The notes under the pieces: generated by a model
What the model was told of the DNA's origin: nothing
Seen by the model: only the letters and a program-made list of their open reading frames with translations
Databases searched by the model: none
NCBI GenBank assembly: GCA_002418205.1
Contig: DIDP01000061.1
Span: forward strand, 1 to 64,000
Source: Anaerolineales bacterium UBA5797
GTDB taxonomy: Bacteria; Chloroflexota; Anaerolineae; Anaerolineales; Villigracilaceae
Length of the DNA stretch: 64,000 nt
Direction of reading: 5' to 3'
Program-made: the position numbers and the translations under genes
In this document: piece after piece, positions 33,082-40,916 of the stretch
How positions within the stretch are numbered: the stretch's first letter is position 1
Layout: every line of letters starts with the position of its first letter

Positions 33082-33708
33082 CTATGCCGCGGTCGCTTTT
33101 TGCGCTCCGGCAGCCTTTGCCGCTTTGGCTTCTTCCTTTGCCTTGCGTTCGGCCTCGTTACGGGCGTAATTCTCCGGGCGGATGCTCCTGTAATACGAGG
33201 CAGGCTTGAGCAGCTTCTCCATGTTGTACACGTTGCGCGAGTAGGAGGCGATCTCGAAATCGTGATCCATGATGATCGCGTCGAACGGGCAATACTCGGC
33301 GCAGAACCCGCAGTTCATGCAGATGTCGGCATCGATGAAGAACTCGGTCGGTTCGGGGATCGGGCGTCCCGTGTTCGGATCGTTCGAGCGTACGATCCAG
33401 ATGCATTGCGGCGGGCAAACCTTTGCGCAGATCCCGCACGAAGTACAACGCACCTCCTTCTTGCCATTCTCGCCTTCATCGTAAACCAGGAAGGGGAGGT
33501 AGCGCGCCTCCTCGGGCAGGATCAGCCTCTCTTCCGGATATTGAACCGTGAAGATGCCGCGTGTGTTCTTACTCGAGCGGTGCTTCACGCCCTCTTCCGT
33601 GTAGTAACGTTTTTTGCCGCGTATCAGCCAGGCAATGTCGTCGATATAGGTGTTCCAGAATCGCTTCCAGGTAACACCCAGTCCTTTAAGAATTCCTTTT
33701 CCGTACAT
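33082..33708 (-). CDS. nuoI: NADH-quinone oxidoreductase subunit I
   Basis: A roughly 208-residue ferredoxin-like subunit of complex I carrying clusters N6a and N6b. Two [4Fe-4S] motifs are visible: CTSCGICAKVCPP and CMNCGFCAEYCPFDA. The C-terminus is extended by an Ala/Lys/Glu-rich tail (ERKAKEEAKAAKAA) not needed for cluster binding. Three ATGs compete; the third, at 33708, is 9 nt after a GAGGAG that follows the nuoCD stop codon and is preferred over 33717 and 33714. It is the last gene of the aldh-iscX-nuoB-nuoCD-nuoI operon. Confidence 0.92.
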   Translation of the reverse strand: MYGKGILKGLGVTWKRFWNTYIDDIAWLIRGKKRYYTEEGVKHRSSKNTRGIFTVQYPEERLILPEEARYLPFLVYDEGENGKKEVRCTSCGICAKVCPPQCIWIVRSNDPNTGRPIPEPTEFFIDADICMNCGFCAEYCPFDAIIMDHDFEIASYSRNVYNMEKLLKPASYYRSIRPENYARNEAERKAKEEAKAAKAAGAQKATAA

Positions 33709-33723
33709 AATCATCATCTCCTC

Positions 33724-35469
33724 TTAGCGATCCAGTTCGCCCATCACGATATCGAGCATGCCCAGCAAAGCCACAAAGTCGGCGATCTTGGTGCCGATGC
33801 ACATTTCTTCGAGGGCGGTGATGTTGACGAATGAGGCGGGGCGCACGTGATAGCGCCAAGGGTTCGGTTTGCCGTTCGAGACGACGTAAAACGCCAGCTC
33901 GCCTTTGGGCGACTCGATGCGACCATACGCCTCACCCGCCGGGACCCGGACCTGATACTGCGGTTTCTGGGAGTTGATCGGTCCCTGTGGGATCCCTTTG
34001 ACCGCCTGTTCCAGAATCCTCAGCGATTGGCGAATCTCATCGAGGCGGATGGCGTAATTGTCGTACATGTCACCGTTCTGACGGACCGCCACATCGAAAT
34101 CGAAGCGGTCATACACGCTGTACGGGTCGGCGCGGCGCAGATCATAAGGCACACCGGCGGCGCGCAACACGGGACCCGTAACCGAGTATTTGATTGCGGT
34201 CTCCGCGTCCAGCACCTTGACGCCCTTCAAGCGCGAGACCAACACTTCGTTCTCGCTCAACAGGCGGTCCATTTCATCGGTCTTGGCGGGCAGGCGCTCG
34301 AAGACCATATCCTTGATCTTCTGCATGACATCCTCGGGGATGTCGCGGACCACGCCGCCGAAGCGCAGGTAATTGCACATCATGCGCGCACCGGAGACAG
34401 CTTCAAAGATATCGAGGATCAATTCGCGTTCTTCAAATGCGTACAACGCGGGGGTGTACATCGCGCCGAGGTCGTTGAGCAACATGCCGATGAAGACAAG
34501 GTGGTTCTGGATACGGCTGAGTTCCGCCATGATGACGCGGATGTAGTCGGCGCGTTCGGCGACCGGGATGTTCATCAACTTTTCCACCGCGATGGCGTAA
34601 CCGAAGTTGTTGCTCATCGAATTGAAATAATCAAGACGGTCGGTGAATGGCATGTTTTGCAGGAAGGTGTTTCGCTCACCGATCTTGTCGTGGTTGCGAT
34701 GCAGGTACCCGACCACGGGCTTCAAGCCGACAATGGTCTCGCCATCGAGCGTGATGGCGGCGCGGAAGACGCCGTGCGTGGATGGGTGTTGGGGACCCAT
34801 GTTGACCACGATGCGGTCGGTCTCCAGTCCCTCCTCATTCTTCACTGTATAGCGCTTCAGCGACTGGTAGAGCATCTGGTCGTCTTCGGGAATCCATTTT
34901 TCAGGATCGAAGTTTTGCGGGAAATTCAGGTTATCCTTTAAGGGCGTGTTGTCTTCCGCCATGTAGAATTTGCCATCGGGCCAGCGGCTCTTGAAGGGTT
35001 TTGCATCCTCTTCGTAAAAGGCTTCCTTCCAATCCTTGCGGAGCGGATGACCTTCAAAGCCTTCCCACATCAGAATGCGGCGCAGGTCGGGGTGACCTGT
35101 GAATTTGATCCCGAGCAGGTCCCAGGCTTCGCGCTCCTGCAGATCCACACCGGGATAGATATGGATTAGCGACGGGACTTCAACCGGATCTTCACGCGGG
35201 ACCTGCACTTTGAAGCACAGTCCCGGCCCGCCGGTTGTTTTGTAGGCGTGATAGACCACTTCCATTTTGTTCTCGGGGAGATAATCCACGCCGGTGACCG
35301 CGGTGAGCAGGTCGAAGCCGAACTCGTCACGGATGGCGGTGGCAACCTCCACGAGTTTGTCTTTTTCCACGATAAAGCCCGAATAGCCGGGACGGGTGTC
35401 AGCGCTGACACTGCCCGGGAATCGCTGTACCAGATCGATGGTCGTAGTTGAAGCGGGAGTTGTCATCAT
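33724..35469 (-). CDS. nuoCD: NADH-quinone oxidoreductase subunit C/D fusion
   Basis: A 581-residue fusion of NuoC (about residues 1-170, with the [22 protein letters not shown] signature) and NuoD (about 200-581). NuoD features: [35 protein letters not shown] region, and a C-terminus ending DIVMGELDR. NuoCD forms part of the quinone-binding chamber at the base of the complex I arm. The fusion is known in E. coli and several other phyla. The ATG overlaps the nuoB stop codon (ATGA), so the two are translationally coupled. Confidence 0.95.
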   Translation of the reverse strand: MMTTPASTTTIDLVQRFPGSVSADTRPGYSGFIVEKDKLVEVATAIRDEFGFDLLTAVTGVDYLPENKMEVVYHAYKTTGGPGLCFKVQVPREDPVEVPSLIHIYPGVDLQEREAWDLLGIKFTGHPDLRRILMWEGFEGHPLRKDWKEAFYEEDAKPFKSRWPDGKFYMAEDNTPLKDNLNFPQNFDPEKWIPEDDQMLYQSLKRYTVKNEEGLETDRIVVNMGPQHPSTHGVFRAAITLDGETIVGLKPVVGYLHRNHDKIGERNTFLQNMPFTDRLDYFNSMSNNFGYAIAVEKLMNIPVAERADYIRVIMAELSRIQNHLVFIGMLLNDLGAMYTPALYAFEERELILDIFEAVSGARMMCNYLRFGGVVRDIPEDVMQKIKDMVFERLPAKTDEMDRLLSENEVLVSRLKGVKVLDAETAIKYSVTGPVLRAAGVPYDLRRADPYSVYDRFDFDVAVRQNGDMYDNYAIRLDEIRQSLRILEQAVKGIPQGPINSQKPQYQVRVPAGEAYGRIESPKGELAFYVVSNGKPNPWRYHVRPASFVNITALEEMCIGTKIADFVALLGMLDIVMGELDR

Positions 35470-36098
35470 GCACCTTCCTTTGTCTCAGCAGCAGCCATTT
35501 TGATCTCGGCGTTGCGGCGCGGGTCGATCAGGTCGGGTCCGAGGATGGGGAGCGGGATCTCCATCGTGTCCGGTCCCTTGCGATACCAGCGAACCTTCCT
35601 GATGGATTCTTTGTCGATCTTTTCCTGAAGTTTGATCAATCCCGCGATCAGTGCCTGCGGGGTGGGAGGGCAGCCGGGGATGTACACGTCCACAGGGATG
35701 AATTTATCGATGCCTGCGACAACGTTGTACCCCTCCTTGAAGGGTCCGCCACCGGAGGCACAGGCGCCCATGGCGACAACATATTTGGGCTCGGGCATCT
35801 GGTTATACAGGCGCACGATGGCGGGCGCCATCTTCTTGGTGACCGTGCCGGAAACGAGCATCATGTCCGCCTGGCGCGGCGTGGGGCGCATGACCTCCAT
35901 GCCGAAGCGCGCCATGTCGTAGCGTGAGGCTTGCGCGGCGATCATTTCGATGGCGCAGCACGCGAGACCGAACATGAGGGGCCACACCGACGAGCGACGA
36001 CCCCAGTTGTAGAGGCGGTCGAGCGTGGTAATGGCTACGGCATTCTGGATATCCTCTGGAATGTCGTATTGGGGCAAACTTAACTTTTCATTATCCAT
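35466..36098 (-). CDS. nuoB: NADH-quinone oxidoreductase subunit B
   Basis: A roughly 210-residue subunit that holds cluster N2, the electron donor to quinone. Seen: [13 protein letters not shown] (the Cys-Cys pair), [11 protein letters not shown] and [14 protein letters not shown], supplying the four Cys ligands. I chose the ATG at 36098 (MDNEKLSL) because a GAGGAG lies 8 nt before it; the frame is open further upstream, but only inside iscX. The start overlaps the last codons of iscX by 8 bases. The stop overlaps nuoCD. Confidence 0.94.
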   Translation of the reverse strand: MDNEKLSLPQYDIPEDIQNAVAITTLDRLYNWGRRSSVWPLMFGLACCAIEMIAAQASRYDMARFGMEVMRPTPRQADMMLVSGTVTKKMAPAIVRLYNQMPEPKYVVAMGACASGGGPFKEGYNVVAGIDKFIPVDVYIPGCPPTPQALIAGLIKLQEKIDKESIRKVRWYRKGPDTMEIPLPILGPDLIDPRRNAEIKMAAAETKEGA

Positions 36099-36297
36099 TG
36101 ATGTACTCCTCGTACCAGTCTTGGTAAATTGCGTAAAGGATGTCGTCGTTCGCGAGGGACGGGTCATCCTCAAATTCCGATAGTTGCAGCGTCCAGTTGT
36201 AGATCTGTTGCAGTGTCACTTTTTCGATGTTCACTTCCGGATACTGTCTGCGTAACTCCAGGGCGATGGCGTAGGTGGATTCCCAGGTGAGTGTCAT
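36091..36297 (-). CDS. iscX: Fe-S assembly protein IscX (YfhJ-like)
   Basis: A 68-residue acidic protein of the IscX family, a small iron-binding partner of IscS and modulator of frataxin-type control in E. coli. Seen: [18 protein letters not shown] at the N-terminus, [15 protein letters not shown] in the middle, and YQDWYEEY at the C-terminus, matching the family pattern. Its ATG overlaps the aldehyde dehydrogenase stop codon (ATGA) and its end overlaps the nuoB start. It is thus locked between ALDH and a complex I module rather than in an isc operon. Confidence 0.85.
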   Translation of the reverse strand: MTLTWESTYAIALELRRQYPEVNIEKVTLQQIYNWTLQLSEFEDDPSLANDDILYAIYQDWYEEYING

Positions 36298-37766
36298 TCT
36301 TCTCGATTATCGATCTGCGCCCGCTGCAGCCTGCCCGAGTAATCCACGTAAATGGATTTCCATTCGGTGAACACTTCGAGCGCGGCCTGTCCGGCTTCGC
36401 GGTGACCGTTGCCTGTGCCGCGCACGCCGCCGAACGGGAATTGGATCTCTGCGCCGGTGGTCCCGTGATTGATATAAACGAGACCAGTGAAAATATCGCG
36501 CATGGCGGTGAAGGCGCGGTTGACATCCTGCGTAAAGATCGAAGTGGAGAGACCGTATTTGGATCTGTTATTGACTTCGATGGCCTCCTCGAGTGATTCG
36601 ACTTCGATGATCGAAAGCACAGGACCGAAGATCTCCTCCGCCTCCAGCGTGGACCCGGGCTTGACTCCGTCAAACAGGGTGGGCGCATAGAAGAAGCCTT
36701 TCCCGTCAACATCCGCCATCGACGCGCCGATCAAAGACCGCGCGCCTTCCTTTTGCCCGATCTGAACAAAGTTGTGGATTCGTTCCAACGCCACCTTGTT
36801 GATGACCGGGCCCACATCCACCCTGGGGTCGAGCCCATCGCCGAGGCGAAGTTTCTTTGTCCGCTCCACCAGCGATTCTTTCACTTTGCCTGCGATGCCT
36901 TTTTGAACGATCAACCGGCTTGCAGCGGTGCAGCGTTGACCAGTTGTGCCGAACGCTGCCCAGAGCGTGGCGTCGGTGACAAGTTCCAGGTTGGCATCAT
37001 CCAAAACGATGATGGCATTCTTGCCGCCCATTTCGAGCGAGACTTTCTTGTTCAACCGCGCGGCAGATTCGGCGATGGCGCGTCCCGTTGAGGTGGAGCC
37101 CGTAAACGAAAGGACGCGCACATCAGGATGCTCGACGAGCGCCTTGCCCACATCCGCGCCGGGGGCGAGCAATAAATTGAACACACCCGCGGGCAAACCT
37201 GCTTCTTCAAAAACCTTCACAAACGCAGCAGAGACGGCAGGCGTTTCGGGGGAGGGCTTCCAGATGATGGTGTTGCCTGCCACCAATGCAGGGAAGATCT
37301 TCCATGAAGGGACTGCAATGGGGAAATTCCAGGGTGTGATGAGTCCGACAACGCCAGACGGGTCGCGGACTGCCATGCCGAACTTGTTCATCATTTCCAC
37401 GGGCGCGGTGTAGCCAAGCAAACGGCGTCCCTCTCCGCCCATGTAATATGCCATGTCGATGGCTTCCTGCACATCACCGCGCGCTTCGGCAATGACCTTG
37501 CCCATATCGCGGGTGAGGAGTTGCGCGAGTTCCTCTTTCTTCTGCTTGAGGATGTCACCAACCCTGAAAAGCATTTCCCCGCGCAATGGAGCAGGGGTGA
37601 GCCTCCACGAGTTGAAGGCTTCCTTCGCAGCACTCACGGCCGCGTCCACATCGGAGAGTTCGGCCTGTGCAATGTCCGCCACGATTTCTTCATTGGCAGG
37701 ATTGATGGTTGGAAATGTATTTCGTCCTTTAACCCACCTGCCGTTGATGTAATTCTGATATTCCAT
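36294..37766 (-). CDS. Aldehyde dehydrogenase family protein
   Basis: A 490-residue NAD(P)-dependent aldehyde dehydrogenase. Seen: YINGRWVKG at the N-terminus, TPWNFPIAVPSWKIFPAL, the NAD site SFTGSTSTGRAIAESAA, the Glu motif LEMGGKNAIIV, and the catalytic Cys in FGTTGQRCTAASRLIV. The subtype resembles alpha-aminoadipic-semialdehyde or succinate-semialdehyde-type enzymes but cannot be fixed. The start is the ATG at 37766 with a GAGG site; the frame is open 58 codons further upstream, through the promoter and operator, which is not credible coding. It is the first gene of the operon continuing into iscX and nuoB-CD-I. Confidence 0.9.
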   Translation of the reverse strand: MEYQNYINGRWVKGRNTFPTINPANEEIVADIAQAELSDVDAAVSAAKEAFNSWRLTPAPLRGEMLFRVGDILKQKKEELAQLLTRDMGKVIAEARGDVQEAIDMAYYMGGEGRRLLGYTAPVEMMNKFGMAVRDPSGVVGLITPWNFPIAVPSWKIFPALVAGNTIIWKPSPETPAVSAAFVKVFEEAGLPAGVFNLLLAPGADVGKALVEHPDVRVLSFTGSTSTGRAIAESAARLNKKVSLEMGGKNAIIVLDDANLELVTDATLWAAFGTTGQRCTAASRLIVQKGIAGKVKESLVERTKKLRLGDGLDPRVDVGPVINKVALERIHNFVQIGQKEGARSLIGASMADVDGKGFFYAPTLFDGVKPGSTLEAEEIFGPVLSIIEVESLEEAIEVNNRSKYGLSTSIFTQDVNRAFTAMRDIFTGLVYINHGTTGAEIQFPFGGVRGTGNGHREAGQAALEVFTEWKSIYVDYSGRLQRAQIDNREE

Positions 37767-37812
37767 GGTTGCCTCGGCTGCACTGCTGTTGTCCCTTGAG
37801 GTCAGGGGCGCG

Positions 37813-37845
37813 CAACAATTTTGGTGCTTATTATCACAATTGTTG
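37813..37845. promoter_or_regulatory. Inverted repeat, likely operator of SufR-like regulator
   Basis: CAACAATT (37813-37820) and AATTGTTG (37838-37845) are exact complements 25 bp apart, centre to centre. The repeat lies just downstream of the aldh -10 box, across the expected transcription start. Cyanobacterial SufR binds CAAC...GTTG inverted repeats, which fits the SufR-like gene next door. Confidence 0.65.
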
Positions 37846-37873
37846 ATTATACCTTTGGATCCTCCAAAGTCAA
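37846..37873 (-). promoter_or_regulatory. Promoter of aldh-iscX-nuoBCDI operon
   Basis: Minus-strand TTGACT (37873-37868), 16-bp spacer, TATAAT (37851-37846): a near-consensus sigma-70-type promoter about 80 bases upstream of the ALDH start codon. Confidence 0.7.
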
Positions 37874-37915
37874 CCGAATTATGTAAAAATATTTTTATAA
37901 AAATGAGAAAGTGAG

Positions 37916-37921
37916 TATAAT
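37916..37921 (+). promoter_or_regulatory. -10 box for SufR-like gene
   Basis: TATAAT ends 12 nt before the ATG at 37934, so the 5' leader would be only about 5 nt. The -35 candidate TTTATA (37894-37899) is weak. Confidence 0.5.
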
Positions 37922-37933
37922 CACTTCGCAACC

Positions 37934-38542
37934 ATGACAACCGCCCGCCAGAAAGTCATCAATCAGCTTGCTAAAAGTCGCACCGCCTCTGCGCGGGAAA
38001 TTGCACGCGCGTTGAAGATGTCCGCGGCGACGGTGCGGCATCATCTCAGGGTCATGGTTGCAGACGGCAGATTGGAGGTGGAGTCTGTGCGGGGGCGTGA
38101 GGGGAGAGGCAGACCTGAGAAAGTGTATTCCCTTCCGCGTGCCGCGTTGGGGGATAACCTGTCAGTTTTGGCTGATGTTCTTTTGACGGAGGCAGGCTCA
38201 AAGCCTGCACTGAGCGGAGACGGGGTGGTCAGGATGGAGGCGCTGGCGAAACTTCTCACGGCGGATGCGGATCTTTCGAGGCATCCGATTGCCAGGCGAT
38301 TGAATTCGGTCGTCGAAAAGATGAATCAAATGAATTACCACGCGCGCTGGGAGGCGGGGGCGGAGGGACCGAGGATCCTGTTTGGTCATTGTCCGTATGC
38401 TGCGATCATCGAGAGACACCCGGAATTGTGCGATATGGATATGAGTTTGATCTCCCAATTGATATCGCGACCTGTGCAGCGCGAATCGAAACCAGAAACA
38501 CACGGGAGTTGGTTGTGCCCTTATGTGTTTCTGATCCGATGA
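37934..38542 (+). CDS. SufR-like iron-sulfur cluster-sensing HTH regulator
   Basis: A 202-residue DNA-binding protein. The N-terminal winged helix (SAREIARALKMSAATVRHHLRVMVADGRL, about residues 19-47) is of the DeoR/ArsR-like type found in SufR. The C-terminal half has C153, C166 and C195, giving CX12CX28C in GHCPYAAIIERHPELC...WLCPY, almost identical in spacing to the three cluster-ligand cysteines described for cyanobacterial SufR (CX12CX27C). It would use a [4Fe-4S] cluster to report Fe-S status. It is divergent from the aldh-iscX-nuo operon, and a SufR-like inverted repeat lies between them. Confidence 0.82.
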   Translation: MTTARQKVINQLAKSRTASAREIARALKMSAATVRHHLRVMVADGRLEVESVRGREGRGRPEKVYSLPRAALGDNLSVLADVLLTEAGSKPALSGDGVVRMEALAKLLTADADLSRHPIARRLNSVVEKMNQMNYHARWEAGAEGPRILFGHCPYAAIIERHPELCDMDMSLISQLISRPVQRESKPETHGSWLCPYVFLIR

Positions 38543-38549
38543 ATCCACG

Positions 38550-39965
38550 CTAACTGTCAAAACCCAGACCCAGCCAGTCCATCGCGCGCAGCCAGAGATT
38601 CTCGCGGCCGCCGTTGCGATCCACCTGTTCCATGGACCAGCGCGTCAGGTTGATGCCAAGCGAACGCAATGGTTCAGGCGGAAAGGGAAGCGGCTTGGTC
38701 TGCACGAATTCAAGGTCGGTGCGTTCGGTCCTTTTGTGGTCGAGGATGTCGAGCATGACGCGCGCGCCAAACCGCGTCGCGCCGACGCCCAAACCGGTGT
38801 AGCCCATTGCATAAGCGGTCTTGCCGTGATGCGCCGTTCCCCAAAACGGACTGAAGCGGGAGCATGTGTCGATGGCGCCGCCCCAGGCGTGCGTGAAGCG
38901 GATGCCCTCCAGTTGCGGGAATGCCTGGAAGAAATGCTCAGCCAGCCTCCCGAACATCACGCTGGATGTTTCCAGATGCGGACCAAACCCGTTGTTCCAA
39001 TAATAGACCGCGTCGTAGCCGCCCCAAAGGATGCGACCGTCTGCGGTGGTGCGCGTGTAATGGAACTGCCGGCTGGCATCGCTGACACCTTCCCGCCCCT
39101 GCCAACCGATCGATTCGCGCTGCGCGGGTGTAAGTGGTTCCGTCATCAGTGCGTAATCGTAAACGGGAACGACGTAATACTTAAGTCGTTTCAGCAGGGG
39201 AGGAAAAGCATTGGTCGCGAGCGCAACGTGCGAAGCGCGCACCCTTCCCTGCCTGGTGGTTGCGATAACGTGTTTGCCGTCCTCCTCCAATTTTGTGACA
39301 GGGGATGATTCGTAGATTTGCACACCGAGATCAAGACATGCCTTCCGTAATCCCCATGCCAGGCGCGCGGGGTTGACCAGCGAGGAATCGGGTTTCCTCA
39401 TGCCTGCGATGAAGATCGGGGATTTGACGATCGACTGCACCTGCTCGCGATTCAAAAACTGGAAGTTCGCCTGGTGGGGGGCGGCGAGTTGCAGTTCCTC
39501 CTTGATCTCATCGATATGATGCGGCTCGGTTGCCATGTCGATGTCGCCGGTGCGGATGTAGTCGCAGTCAATACCGTAGCGCTCGATGGTCTCTTCGATC
39601 TCCCGGAGATTTTGGAGGCCCAGCGCAAGCAAGGTTCCGATCTCGCGCGGCCAGCGCGAGAAACCGTTCGAGAAACCATGCGTGAGGGACGAATCCATGA
39701 AGCCGCCGTTGCGCCCGGTCGCGCCGATGGCGACCTCGCCTGCTTCGAGGATCACAACGTCGCGGGCGGGATTCTCCTCGATGGCGAGGAGGGCGGTCCA
39801 CAAACCGGAATATCCCGCGCCGATGACGAGGAGGTCGGTTACGATCTCTTTAACGAGGGCAGGCTCGGGGTCGGGACGAAGCGGGTCGTCCAACCAGAAG
39901 GGAGTATGGGTGATGTCGGAAAGGGATTTGAGGGATTCAGGTCTTACATCATTTGAATAGGTCAT
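38550..39965 (-). CDS. FAD-dependent oxidoreductase, DAO family (second copy)
   Basis: A 471-residue DAO-superfamily flavoenzyme. Seen: FWLDDPLRPDPEPALV at the N-terminus, the FAD motif LLVIGAGYSGLWTALLA (about residues 46-62), VILEAGEVAIGATGRNGGF, and a late MGYTGLGVGATRFGARVML. The GATGRNGG segment again points to the PuuB/OrdL-like subgroup of amine oxidases. It is only distantly related to the copy at 7794-9080. It is convergent with the SufR-like gene, with an 8-base gap. Substrate unknown. Confidence 0.85.
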   Translation of the reverse strand: MTYSNDVRPESLKSLSDITHTPFWLDDPLRPDPEPALVKEIVTDLLVIGAGYSGLWTALLAIEENPARDVVILEAGEVAIGATGRNGGFMDSSLTHGFSNGFSRWPREIGTLLALGLQNLREIEETIERYGIDCDYIRTGDIDMATEPHHIDEIKEELQLAAPHQANFQFLNREQVQSIVKSPIFIAGMRKPDSSLVNPARLAWGLRKACLDLGVQIYESSPVTKLEEDGKHVIATTRQGRVRASHVALATNAFPPLLKRLKYYVVPVYDYALMTEPLTPAQRESIGWQGREGVSDASRQFHYTRTTADGRILWGGYDAVYYWNNGFGPHLETSSVMFGRLAEHFFQAFPQLEGIRFTHAWGGAIDTCSRFSPFWGTAHHGKTAYAMGYTGLGVGATRFGARVMLDILDHKRTERTDLEFVQTKPLPFPPEPLRSLGINLTRWSMEQVDRNGGRENLWLRAMDWLGLGFDS

Positions 39966-40132
39966 GCTATCAAGGTGCTTTATACCGCGTGGGTAGTTTG
40001 TACACCTATTTTACCCGTGAGTGCGAATTCCGTCACTTGACGAAACCGGCGCCATTGGCTTGAGAATTCTGCTACTTTTTTGTGGATGTTGCGTAGATGA
40101 ATCGAAATCAGTATTAGACAGGAGTGTGTAAA

Positions 40133-40330
40133 ATGACAGCACAACGAAAACCAGCCTTGCGACGTTCACGAAGCAACCGCATCATCGCGGGTGTCTGTGG
40201 CGGACTCGCCGAGTTTTTCGGGATCAGTTCGTTCTGGTTCCGCCTGGCGTTGATCATCGCCTTTATCCCGGGCGGCGTTCCCGGCTTGTTGATCTACATC
40301 ATCTTGTGGATGATCATCCCCGGCGAATAG
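40133..40330 (+). CDS. PspC domain protein
   Basis: A 65-residue stress-related membrane protein of the PspC family. Seen: LRRSRSNRIIAGVCGGLAEFFGISSFWFRL followed by one hydrophobic segment and LYIILWMIIPGE, the complete family pattern. An AGGAG lies 10 nt before the ATG at 40133; a GTG three codons upstream is an unlikely alternative. It is a stand-alone gene with a terminator. In other bacteria PspC helps detect or control phage-shock-type membrane stress; no pspA is nearby. Confidence 0.88.
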   Translation: MTAQRKPALRRSRSNRIIAGVCGGLAEFFGISSFWFRLALIIAFIPGGVPGLLIYIILWMIIPGE

Positions 40331-40348
40331 GTTGAATTGCCAGACCAA

Positions 40349-40378
40349 ACAGCCGCGCTGCCCTGCGCGGCTGTTTTC
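40349..40378 (+). terminator. Terminator after pspC-like gene
   Basis: ACAGCCGCG (40349-40357) pairs with CGCGGCTGT (40366-40374), followed by TTTTCTGT, 18 bases after the stop codon. Confidence 0.85.
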
Positions 40379-40389
40379 TGTATATTTGA

Positions 40390-40824
40390 CTATGACTCAG
40401 GCAAAAATTCCTTTTGGCTTACTTCGATATTTGCGGCTTTCAGGAAGTTCATGGCGTTCTCATCCGTACGGTACGAGACGCTGTAAACGATCCGCGTGAT
40501 GCCTGCGTTGATGAGTGCCTTCGTGCAGTTGATACACGGCAGGTGGGTCACATAGCAGGTTGCGCCGCGCGTGGAAATTCCGTGCAGCGCAGCCTGGATG
40601 ATGGCGTTCGTCTCCGCATGGATCGTGCGGACACAATGTCCGTCCACCATCAAATGCCCGACCTCGTCGCAATGATCCTGTCCGGCAGGGGAGCCGTTGA
40701 ATCCCGTTGTCAGGATGCGTTTATCCAGGACGAGGACACAACCCACAAAGGCGCGGTCGCAGGTGCTGCGTTCGGAGACAGCGTAGGCGATCTTCATGAA
40801 ATAGGAGTCCCAATCCGGGCGCAT
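40390..40824 (-). CDS. dCMP deaminase family protein (ComEB-like)
   Basis: A 144-residue zinc-dependent cytidine/deoxycytidylate deaminase. Seen: the catalytic HAETNAIIQ (His-Ala-Glu, about residues 66-74) and the zinc-binding PCINCTKALINAGI (PCxxC, about 97-110), plus GFNGSPAGQDHC. This is the dCMP deaminase pattern that yields dUMP for thymidylate synthesis. A GGAGG site precedes the ATG. It is monocistronic and in the same direction as the Tad-like cluster upstream, separated by a terminator. Confidence 0.9.
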   Translation of the reverse strand: MRPDWDSYFMKIAYAVSERSTCDRAFVGCVLVLDKRILTTGFNGSPAGQDHCDEVGHLMVDGHCVRTIHAETNAIIQAALHGISTRGATCYVTHLPCINCTKALINAGITRIVYSVSYRTDENAMNFLKAANIEVSQKEFLPES

Positions 40825-40873
40825 ATCAAGCCTCCAGTAAAGAAGTTTTCGGCGGGTATTATACTTTTAAACG

Positions 40874-40904
40874 AAAAAGCGACGCGTCGCACACGTCGCT
40901 TTTT
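40874..40904 (-). terminator. Terminator after TadG-like gene 3
   Basis: AAAAAGCGAC (40874-40883) pairs exactly with GTCGCTTTTT (40895-40904), 12 bases beyond the stop codon at 40917. Confidence 0.8.
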
Positions 40905-40916
40905 GATGTTGGTTAA

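Noticed and set aside
33847..34941. 364-codon plus-strand frame
   Set aside because: It is the antisense shadow of nuoCD, which has all the expected NuoC and NuoD motifs.
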